DNA of 14,938 bases from contig CAMWWS010000025.1 in NCBI GenBank assembly GCA_947178085.1, positions 1 to 14,938 on the forward strand, given 5' to 3'. The notes below the pieces were generated by a model that was given only the letters and a program-made list of their open reading frames with translations, ran no database searches and was not told where the DNA came from. Origin of the DNA: an uncultured Lachnospiraceae bacterium. GTDB taxonomy: Bacteria; Bacillota_A; Clostridia; Lachnospirales; Lachnospiraceae. The stretch's first letter is position 1; each line of letters opens with the position of its first letter. Below, in pieces: positions 5,863-13,268 of this stretch. The position numbers were made by a program, and so were the translations under genes.

Positions 5863-8283
5863 TTACTCCGCTAAATAAATTGAAATCTTCTTCTCAATCG
5901 CACTCACCGCATCCTCCAAGCTCTGCGCTCCCTGCATATACAAAATTCCTTCTTCATATACGACATTCTCCAACACGGTGTTTTCTATATATGGCGTATC
6001 AGCTTCCTCTACACATTTCCTTAAATCTGCAATCTGTTCTTCATTAGGAGGATAAACTATAAAATGCAAAGTAAGTCCTTCCTCAGTAGTCATATCAATT
6101 GCGCTATATTCCCCATTCGTCATGGAAGTATCGAAGATAAAGTTCTCTTCAAACGCTGCCTTATTCACTGCAAGCCCATCGTCCAGATTCGACTGATTTT
6201 CCTTTCCAAGGCACACTCTTATAAAATTCTCCGCCTGATCGGTCCTTTTTGATGCGGCATTTATTCCAAGTAAGGTTTTGGCACAAAATACATTGCTGCT
6301 CTGACCATTCATCACTGTCCATTTACTTCCCTCGAAATTCTCCACTTCATTTATCGAAATAATCTCGTTATATCCGCTGACATGTGACAATGCTGTATAT
6401 GCCAGTTGTATTTCTCCCTTGATATATTTATGTGCGTTTTGAAGAGTTCTTAAGTATTTGGTATTTTCTATGGAACCATCCAATTCTCCAATTCCTTTCA
6501 GCCAATTTGCATTTTTTCTTTTATCCTCTTCAATCACTTCTGCCGGCAATCCATCTATCTGTGCATCATATATTCTCTTAGTCTGTTCTAAGAATTGCGC
6601 TATCATTTCACTATCAAGTTCTCCGCTTTCCGTTGTCCACGCCGGGACGCAGGACATTGCAAAATAACGCATGATTCCCTTCTCCGTATAGATATCCAAT
6701 AAAGGCTTACCCGGGTTATCCGCACGCAGCTTCTCCATCATATCCGCTATGCTCTCAAGATCCTCTAACTGCGAGATATATTTTTCCGCTCCTGCCATAA
6801 CCGGAATCTGTATTTCACAAGGTATCGCATAAACTTTATCATCCTTTTTCATTTCCTGCACAATATTGTCAAATAATTCTTCCTCATCATCAAGGCTGTC
6901 CAAAATTGTACTTAAATCCACCAGCAGACCTTTTTCAATATATGAATCAATTGGCATATCATCCAATATCAATACATCAGGACCTTCTCCCGCCATAATT
7001 TTGGTATTCAGTTTCTTCAAAGCGTCCTCCCTTGTAACGGAACTGCCTTTTTCCATACCTATTTCATATTCCACTGCAATACCGGGATAAGCTATCTTAT
7101 ACAATGCAATCGCCTGACGTATGGTATCGTTATCATTTAAGCTGTAAACTTTCAGACTGTCGTCAGGCACAGTTTCTACATCAGGGTCATAGACATAACG
7201 GGCCAGCCTGCCGTCGGTAAATAAAGTCAGGAACGTATTATCTGCCAGCATAGTCATCGCTACTATTTCATAGGACGCAAATGCGTAACGGCTGCCGTCA
7301 ATGATCTGTTCCATCACGCTGCCGCCTATTACATGACGGTACAGGCCTTTTTTACCTGCAATGTATATTACGCCTTCTTCCCCTGCAAAAAAGTACATCT
7401 TATACCTTCTGCCTCCGTCAAAATATGTATTGGGATAGTTTTCCTTTATGAAATCGATTAAAACTTCATCCTCCACATATTCTTTCTTCTCCATATCATA
7501 TATCAACGGCGGCTCATATCCCGGTACACCCAGAAACATCAGATTCCCCTGAAACTGCATAAGCTCCGGACTCTCACCTTGAACTGTCATAAAATAATCG
7601 CAGCTTCCGTCTTCTTTTACTTCATAAAGATCGCTGCTTCCTGAAACACTGACAAAAATCCTACCGTTATCCGCTATTTCAACATAATTATGCGGATATA
7701 TATCATCTTTGCTCTTCGGAATATCAACAATATTTTCGGGTCCGTCAGGTCTGATAACAAGCAATTTCGGCTCATATGCAAATCCACCCTTATCTTTATC
7801 ATATGAACCGGAATTATATATAGCCGCTACCGTATTATCTGCGCCGATGGCTATTTCCGAAGCAAACGTTCCTTCACTATAGCATCTGTCATACCATTCA
7901 CTGTCATCCTCCCTCCACGTCTCCCCATTATCATCCGAAATCAGGCTCGGTTGATATATATTAGATAAAACAATCCTGCCATCCGATAACCTGCACAACT
8001 TGTTTGCAGACCAACTGACTCTGTCGCCTAAATCGGTAATTTCTTCCACATAACGTCCCATAGCCGGTTTTCCGTCCGCCTGCTGTGAGTCAGAACCGCT
8101 TCCGCTGCTATTCTCCAAAAGCTCACCAGTTGTCCCATTTGCTCCGTTTATACCGCCTGCACCATCGTCCGAATTTGTTTTCCCGCATCCAATCAGACAT
8201 GTTAATAGCATCACCGTCGCCAACAATAACGCTGACATCCTTCTTGTTTTCATTCTTTGCGTTTTCATTCCTTGTATTTTCAT
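5863..8283 (-). CDS. Copy D: propeller-like/solute-binding fusion lipoprotein with repeated N-terminus
   Basis: I place the start at the ATG at 8283 (806 residues). An upstream in-frame GTG at 8289 lies only 3 nt from the AGGGGG ribosome site, whereas the ATG is 9 nt away. The first 15 codons are three 15-bp repeats each beginning ATGAAAA, giving MKIQG, MKTQR and MKTRR before the usual MSALLL. The signal peptide ends in lipobox LIGC (Cys33). The Asp-box is SDDNGETW. The solute-binding half keeps MAGEGPDVLILDDMPIDSYI, PCEIQIPVM and MNGQSSNVFC, but several otherwise shared details differ: IYTEKG for ICTEKG, SRYAFASYE for SLCTFSNPSYE, terminal IYLAE for IYMAE. It is among the more divergent copies in the regions expected to face ligand. 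About 100 nt containing a promoter-like block separate it from copy E, so E can be expressed independently. Confidence 0.91.
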   Translation of the reverse strand: MKIQGMKTQRMKTRRMSALLLATVMLLTCLIGCGKTNSDDGAGGINGANGTTGELLENSSGSGSDSQQADGKPAMGRYVEEITDLGDRVSWSANKLCRLSDGRIVLSNIYQPSLISDDNGETWREDDSEWYDRCYSEGTFASEIAIGADNTVAAIYNSGSYDKDKGGFAYEPKLLVIRPDGPENIVDIPKSKDDIYPHNYVEIADNGRIFVSVSGSSDLYEVKEDGSCDYFMTVQGESPELMQFQGNLMFLGVPGYEPPLIYDMEKKEYVEDEVLIDFIKENYPNTYFDGGRRYKMYFFAGEEGVIYIAGKKGLYRHVIGGSVMEQIIDGSRYAFASYEIVAMTMLADNTFLTLFTDGRLARYVYDPDVETVPDDSLKVYSLNDNDTIRQAIALYKIAYPGIAVEYEIGMEKGSSVTREDALKKLNTKIMAGEGPDVLILDDMPIDSYIEKGLLVDLSTILDSLDDEEELFDNIVQEMKKDDKVYAIPCEIQIPVMAGAEKYISQLEDLESIADMMEKLRADNPGKPLLDIYTEKGIMRYFAMSCVPAWTTESGELDSEMIAQFLEQTKRIYDAQIDGLPAEVIEEDKRKNANWLKGIGELDGSIENTKYLRTLQNAHKYIKGEIQLAYTALSHVSGYNEIISINEVENFEGSKWTVMNGQSSNVFCAKTLLGINAASKRTDQAENFIRVCLGKENQSNLDDGLAVNKAAFEENFIFDTSMTNGEYSAIDMTTEEGLTLHFIVYPPNEEQIADLRKCVEEADTPYIENTVLENVVYEEGILYMQGAQSLEDAVSAIEKKISIYLAE
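8239..8283 (-). repeat. Three 15-bp tandem repeats at the start of copy D
   Basis: Read on the minus strand the units are ATGAAAATACAAGGA, ATGAAAACGCAAAGA and ATGAAAACAAGAAGG, directly followed by ATGTCAGCG. Each unit adds an in-frame Met and two to three basic or polar residues. Only the first ATG has a ribosome site at normal distance. Copies B and C have a single such unit, so this is a local slippage-type expansion of the positively charged n-region. Confidence 0.75.
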
Positions 8284-8292
8284 TTTCACTAT

Positions 8293-8298
8293 CCCCCT
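8293..8298 (-). promoter_or_regulatory. Ribosome binding site deciding the start of copy D
   Basis: AGGGGG on the minus strand lies 9 nt before the ATG at 8283 and only 3 nt before the in-frame GTG at 8289, which favours the ATG. Confidence 0.6.
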
Positions 8299-8334
8299 CA
8301 GATGATTTTGTGTAATGAAATTACTGTAAACACC

Positions 8335-10737
8335 CTATTCCGCCATATAAATCGAAATCTTCTTCTCAATCGCACTAACCGCTTCATCAAGACTCTGTAC
8401 TCCCTGCATATATAGGATTCCTTCATCATATACGGCATATTCCAGCACGGTGTCTTCTATATATGGCGTTTCTGCTGCCTCTACACATTTCCGCAAATCC
8501 GCGATCTGCTCTTCATTTGACTGATAAATATTTAAAGTGATTTCCATCCCTTCATCATTAGGCCTACTTACCCATCCATACCTACCGTTCTCATTAACCC
8601 AGCTTCCGGGAATAAAGTTCCCGTCAAACGCCGCCTTATTCACGGCAAGCCCATAGAACAAATTCGACTGGTTTTCCTTTCCAAGGCACAGCCTTAAGAA
8701 GTTTTCCGCCAAGCTTGAATTTTCCGATATTGCATTTATTCCGAATAAAGTTTTGGCGCAAAATACATTGCTGCTCTGCCCATTCATTACCGCCCATTTG
8801 CTTCCCTCGAATCCCTCCACTTTATTTACGGAAACCGTCTCATCATATGCGCGGGTGCTTGCCAAAGCTGAATATGTCAATTGTGTCGAACCCACGATAT
8901 AATCTATTCCGTTATCAATCGTTCTTAAGATTGCAGCATCGTCCATAAATTCGCCCCAATACTCCAGCCACAGTTCATTTGATGTTTTATAACTTTCAAT
9001 TATTTCCTCCGGTAGTCCGTCTGTCTGCGCATCATATATTCTCTTAGTCTGCTCTAAGAATTGCATTATCGCTCCTCTATCGAGTTCCCCGCTTTCCGTT
9101 GTCCACGCGGGAACACAGGACATTGCAAAATAACGCATGATTCCTTTCTCCGTACATATTCCTAATAAATCTTTTCCAGGATTATCCCTTCGCATCTCCT
9201 CCATCATATCCGCTATGCTCTCAAGATCTTTTATCTGCGAAATATATTTTTCCGCTCCCATCATCACCGGTATCTGGATTTCACAGGGCATTGCATAAAC
9301 CTTATCATCCTTTTTCATTGCCTGCACGATGCTGTCAAATACTTCCTCCTCACCGCTTAAGCTCCCCAGAATTGTACTTAAATCCATCAGCATGCCTTTT
9401 TCAATATATGAGTCAATCGGCATATCATCCAATATCAGTACATCAGGACCTTCTCCCGCCATAATCTTCGTATTCAGTTTCTTCAAGGCATCTTCTCTCG
9501 TAACGGAACTTCCTTCTTCAATGCCGACTTCATATTCCACTGCGGCATTGGGATAAGCTGTCATAAACAGGGCAACTGCCTGACGTATGGTATCATTTTC
9601 CTTAAGACTGTAAACTTTTAACTTGTCAGCAGGCACAGTAGCCACATCAGGGTCATAGACATAACGGACCAGTCTGCCGTCGGTAAATAAAGTCAGGAAC
9701 ACATTATCTTCAAGCATAGCCATAGCTACTATTTCATAAGAAGGATTACTGAATGTGCAAAGGCTGCCGTCGATAATCTGCTCCATCGCGTCGCCGCCTA
9801 TTGCATGCCGGTGCAGACCTTTTTTACCTGCAATATATATCACTCCTTCTTCACCTGTGAAAAAGTACATTTGATATGTTCTGCTTCCGTCATAAAAATT
9901 ATCATTCAAATTACCACTCGAATAATTTTCCTTTAAAAAATCGATTAAAACTTCATCCTCCACATATTCTTTCTTTTCCATATCATAGATTAGAAGCTGA
10001 TTATAGTCATGACCATTCAAAAACATCAGGTTCCCCTGAAACTTCATAATCTCCGGACTCTCGCCTTGAACTGTCATAAAATATTCGCAGCTTCCGTCTT
10101 CCTTTACCTCATAAATATCACTGCTTCCCGTAATACTTACAAAAATCCTTCCGCTATCCGCTATTTCGACATTATACGGATTTTTATCATTTCCGCTCAC
10201 CGGAATATCTATAAGGTGTTCCGTGCCGTCAGGTCTGATTACAGTAAATCTCTTAACTTGGGTATATTGACCCGTTTCTTCGTCATATGAACCGTCATCA
10301 TATATAACCGCTGCCGTATTATCTGTGCCAATAGCTATCTGTGAAGCGTACTTTCCTTCTCCGAACATTCTGGCATGCCATTCCGCATCGTCTTCCTCCC
10401 ATGTCGCTCCGTTATCATCCGAAACCAGAAACGTTCTGTATATATCAGATAAAACAACCTGTCCATTCGACAGCCTGCACAATCTGTTTCCATACCAACT
10501 GACTCTGTCACCCAATTCGGTGACTTCTTCCACATAACGGCCCATAGCCGAATTTACGCCTGCCTGCTGTAAGTCTGTACCGCCTTCGACGTCATTCCCG
10601 GAAAGCGCCGCATCTGTGCCACCTGCTCCGTTTACGGTGCCCGTACTATCGTCTGAATTTGTTTTCCCGCAGCCCGTAAGACATGTTAATAACATAATCA
10701 TTACCAGTAATAACGCCGACATTTTTCTTGTATTCAT
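8335..10737 (-). CDS. Copy C: propeller-like/solute-binding fusion lipoprotein
   Basis: 800 residues from an ATG that has GGGAGG about 11 nt upstream. It begins MNTRKMSALLL, the minimal N-terminus of the set, with lipobox LTGC and acylated Cys at residue 23. A Gly/Ser/Asp/Thr-rich tether runs to ~62. The beta-rich region contains the canonical Asp-box SDDNGATW near residue 108 and repeated strand-turn units such as DNTAAVIYDDG and DSGRIFVSITGSSDIYEV. The solute-binding domain starts near LKVYSLKENDTIRQA and ends KISIYMAE. The surface-exposed stretches after RIYDAQTDGLP and after VNKAAFDGNF resemble copy B more than D or E, while its EDALKKLNT motif groups it with D and E, suggesting mosaic ancestry. 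By family it would deliver solute to the downstream permeases. It sits 32 nt after B and about 50 nt before D, with no promoter of its own. Confidence 0.92.
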   Translation of the reverse strand: MNTRKMSALLLVMIMLLTCLTGCGKTNSDDSTGTVNGAGGTDAALSGNDVEGGTDLQQAGVNSAMGRYVEEVTELGDRVSWYGNRLCRLSNGQVVLSDIYRTFLVSDDNGATWEEDDAEWHARMFGEGKYASQIAIGTDNTAAVIYDDGSYDEETGQYTQVKRFTVIRPDGTEHLIDIPVSGNDKNPYNVEIADSGRIFVSITGSSDIYEVKEDGSCEYFMTVQGESPEIMKFQGNLMFLNGHDYNQLLIYDMEKKEYVEDEVLIDFLKENYSSGNLNDNFYDGSRTYQMYFFTGEEGVIYIAGKKGLHRHAIGGDAMEQIIDGSLCTFSNPSYEIVAMAMLEDNVFLTLFTDGRLVRYVYDPDVATVPADKLKVYSLKENDTIRQAVALFMTAYPNAAVEYEVGIEEGSSVTREDALKKLNTKIMAGEGPDVLILDDMPIDSYIEKGMLMDLSTILGSLSGEEEVFDSIVQAMKKDDKVYAMPCEIQIPVMMGAEKYISQIKDLESIADMMEEMRRDNPGKDLLGICTEKGIMRYFAMSCVPAWTTESGELDRGAIMQFLEQTKRIYDAQTDGLPEEIIESYKTSNELWLEYWGEFMDDAAILRTIDNGIDYIVGSTQLTYSALASTRAYDETVSVNKVEGFEGSKWAVMNGQSSNVFCAKTLFGINAISENSSLAENFLRLCLGKENQSNLFYGLAVNKAAFDGNFIPGSWVNENGRYGWVSRPNDEGMEITLNIYQSNEEQIADLRKCVEAAETPYIEDTVLEYAVYDEGILYMQGVQSLDEAVSAIEKKISIYMAE

Positions 10738-10769
10738 TATTTGCTATTCCTCCCATAATATATTTCACC

Positions 10770-13127
10770 CTATTCCGCCATATAAATCGCAATCTTATCT
10801 TCAATAGCACTCACCGCTTCCTCAAGGCTTTGTGCTCCCTGCATATACAGAATGCCTTCCTCATATACGGCATTCTCCAGCATGGTATCTTCTATATATG
10901 GCGTATCAGCCGCCTCTATGCATTTCCTTAAATCTGCAATCTGTTCTTCATTTGACTGATAAACATTTATAGTAAATTCAACCCCTTCATCATTGCTTAT
11001 ACTTACCCATGCGTATCTCTTATTCTCATCCATCCAGTCATAGGCGGTGAAATTCTCATCAAACGCAGCCTTATTCACAGCAAGTCCATAGTTCAGATAT
11101 GACTGATTTTCCCTGCCAAGGCACAGTCTGATAAAATCCGCCGCCGAATCGGCATTTTCTGATGCTGCATTTATCCCAAGTAAAGTTTTGGCACAAAATA
11201 CATTGCTGCTCTGACCATTCATCATAGTCCATTTGCTATCCTCGAATCCTTCCACTTTATTAATGGAAACCATACCGTCATATGCACGGACGCTTGGCAA
11301 AGCTGAATATGTAAGTTGTATCGTTCCTCCGACATAATCTATTCCATTATCATCCGTTCTTAATAATGCGGAATCATCTTTGCATTCGCCCTGAATCTCC
11401 AGCCATAATTCATTTATCACTTTATAATGTTCAATGGTTTCTTCCGGCAGTCCGTCCGTCTGCGCATCATATATTCTCTTGGTCTGCTCTAAGAATTCTG
11501 CTATTACTTCTCTGTCTAGCTCCCCGTTGTCCGTTGTCCATGCCGGAACACAGGACATAGCAAAATAACGCATTATTCCTTTCTCCGTACAGATGTTAAG
11601 TAAATCTTTACCCTGATTATCATTACGCAGCTCCTCCATCACATCCGCTGTGCTCTTAAGGTCTTTTATCTGCGAGATATATTTTTCCCCTCCCATCATA
11701 ACCGGAATCTGAATTTCACAAGGCATTGCATATACCTTATCACCCTTTTTCATTGCCTGTACGATGTTCTCAAATACTACTTCTTCACCGCTTAAACCGC
11801 CTAGGATTGTACCTAAATCCATCAACATGCTTTTTTCAATATATGAGTCAATCGGCATGTCATCCAATATCAATACATCAGGACCTTCTCCCGCCATAAT
11901 CTTGGTATTCAGGCTCTTTATCGCATCCTCTCTTGTAACGGAACCGCCTTCTTCCATGCCGATTTCATATTCCACTGCAATATCATTATGAGCTGACAGA
12001 AACAGGGCGATTGCCATACGTATGGTATCATTTTCCTTAAGGCTGTAAACCTTAAGTTTATTGTCAGGTACAGTCGGCACATTAGGGTCATAGGCATAAC
12101 GGGTCAGTTTCCCGCTGTTGAACACAGTCAGGAACTCATCATCAGGCAGCATAACCATCCCTGTTATTTCGTGGGAAGGATTACTTAATGAACAAAGGCT
12201 GCCGTCAATAACCTGCTCCATCACGCTGCCGCCTATTACATGCCTGTACAGACCTTTTTTACCTACAATGTACATTACCCCTTTTTCTCCCGGGAAAAAG
12301 TACATTTTATATACTTCACTTCCGTTATAATCATTGCCGTCCGGATAATTTTCCTTTATGAAACCGGCTAAAACTTCATCCTCCACATATTCTTTCTTCT
12401 CGATATCATATATCAACGGCGACTCATATTCTAATCCATCCAGAAACATCAGGTTCCCCTGAAACTGCATAAGCTCAGGACTTTCACCCTGAGCTGTCAT
12501 AAAATATTCGCAACTTCCGTCTTCTTTTATCTCATAAATATCACTGCTTCTTAAAGCACTGAAAAAAATCCTTCCGTTATCGGCTATTCCGATATTATGT
12601 GGATATTTACCGTCTTTAGTATGTGGAACATCATAAAGATTTTCAGTACCGTCAGATCTGGTAACAAGCATGCTCGGTTTAGCTATATACTTATCTTCCT
12701 TTTCGTAATAAAAACCATCATCATATATAACCACTACCGTATTATCTGCGCCGACGGCCATCTTTGAAGCAAGGCTTTCGTCTTCTTCCCATGTCGCACC
12801 ATTATCATGCGAAATCAGAAATGGCTTATAGTTATCAGATATAATCAATCTTCCATCTGATAATTTATATATTTTGTTTCCGTATCCGGTAATTCTGTCA
12901 GACAAATCGGTAACTTCTTCCATATAACGACCCATAGCGCCGGTTCCGTCCGCATGCTGTGAGTAAGAATCTCTTTCGCCGGCATTCTCCGAAAGAACAC
13001 CTCCTGCATCAGTTGCACCGTTTATACTGCCAGCACTATCTCCCGCATTTGTTTTACCGCCACCCGCCAGAAATGTGAATAACATTATCAAAGCAAGCAT
13101 CAATGCCGACATTCTTTTTGTTTTCAT
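10770..13127 (-). CDS. Copy B: propeller-like/solute-binding fusion protein lacking the lipobox cysteine
   Basis: A 785-residue intact frame with an ATG start preceded by AGGGGG. Layout: signal peptide 1-22, low-complexity linker ~26-60, beta-rich region ~64-360 with an Asp-box at 106-113 (SHDNGATW, first Asp replaced by His), then a family-1 solute-binding domain to the C-terminus (KVYSLKENDTIRMAI, MAGEGPDVLILDDMPIDSYI). Two oddities stand out. The lipobox reads LAGG where other copies read LTGC or LIGC: residue 23 is GGC (13061-13059), one base from TGC, so no lipid can be attached there. In addition 11 residues present in copies C-E just after the Asp-box are missing (near 12776). The rest is uninterrupted, so it is either secreted, held by an uncleaved signal helix, or recently inactivated as a surface lipoprotein. 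The gap to copy C is 32 nt with no promoter, implying co-transcription. Confidence 0.9.
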   Translation of the reverse strand: MKTKRMSALMLALIMLFTFLAGGGKTNAGDSAGSINGATDAGGVLSENAGERDSYSQHADGTGAMGRYMEEVTDLSDRITGYGNKIYKLSDGRLIISDNYKPFLISHDNGATWEEDESLASKMAVGADNTVVVIYDDGFYYEKEDKYIAKPSMLVTRSDGTENLYDVPHTKDGKYPHNIGIADNGRIFFSALRSSDIYEIKEDGSCEYFMTAQGESPELMQFQGNLMFLDGLEYESPLIYDIEKKEYVEDEVLAGFIKENYPDGNDYNGSEVYKMYFFPGEKGVMYIVGKKGLYRHVIGGSVMEQVIDGSLCSLSNPSHEITGMVMLPDDEFLTVFNSGKLTRYAYDPNVPTVPDNKLKVYSLKENDTIRMAIALFLSAHNDIAVEYEIGMEEGGSVTREDAIKSLNTKIMAGEGPDVLILDDMPIDSYIEKSMLMDLGTILGGLSGEEVVFENIVQAMKKGDKVYAMPCEIQIPVMMGGEKYISQIKDLKSTADVMEELRNDNQGKDLLNICTEKGIMRYFAMSCVPAWTTDNGELDREVIAEFLEQTKRIYDAQTDGLPEETIEHYKVINELWLEIQGECKDDSALLRTDDNGIDYVGGTIQLTYSALPSVRAYDGMVSINKVEGFEDSKWTMMNGQSSNVFCAKTLLGINAASENADSAADFIRLCLGRENQSYLNYGLAVNKAAFDENFTAYDWMDENKRYAWVSISNDEGVEFTINVYQSNEEQIADLRKCIEAADTPYIEDTMLENAVYEEGILYMQGAQSLEEAVSAIEDKIAIYMAE

Positions 13128-13268
13128 TTTTCGCTTTCCCCCTAAATGCTTTTTACGAAATACAATAGTCTGCCCTTTATAAATGCATACTTGATAATGT
13201 TATATCACACTAATCTCTAAAGAATCTCTAAAAACAATTTTAAATAGTACATAATCAGAAACTATACT
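13128..13268 (-). promoter_or_regulatory. Intergenic leader between copies A and B with a promoter-like block
   Basis: A 141-nt gap, the longest inside the array. Read on the minus strand it holds two direct repeats, TTTAGAGATT at 13232-13223 and TTTAGAGATT at 13221-13212, exactly 11 bp apart. Seven bases later comes a TATAAC -10-like hexamer (13204-13199). No recognisable TTGACA lies 16-18 bp upstream; the second repeat fills that space. This is the usual look of a promoter driven by an OmpR/PhoB-family regulator, which is an inference. A leader of about 65 nt would follow, ending in an AGGGGG ribosome site before the ATG of copy B. A 42-nt stretch (13190-13231) matches 5790-5831 upstream of copy E at 37 of 42 positions. 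No terminator hairpin is seen after copy A. Confidence 0.55.
13192..13207. promoter_or_regulatory. TGATA-N6-TATCA inverted repeat over the -10 region (copy B promoter)
   Basis: A 16-bp inverted repeat, TGATATAACATTATCA on the minus strand, with perfect 5-bp arms and a 6-bp centre, covers the putative -10 hexamer. The arms are kept in the equivalent place upstream of copy E although the centre differs. It could be an operator for a dimeric repressor, or just AT-rich symmetry around a -10 box. Confidence 0.3.

Noticed and set aside
8312..8324. GTAAT-GAA-ATTAC palindrome between copies C and D
   Set aside because: Short and AT-rich with a 3-nt loop, and not found in the other gaps; too weak to call an operator or terminator.
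8335..8390. Permease-like start (GTG CGA TTG frame) near the end of copy C and the other upstream copies
   Set aside because: It opens only a short frame that ends in the following intergenic region; it is the out-of-frame reading of the conserved AIEKKISIY tail, not a permease remnant.
10335..10535. 66-codon minus-strand ORF inside copy C
   Set aside because: It is an alternative frame fully contained in copy C with no ribosome site and no counterpart in the other copies.
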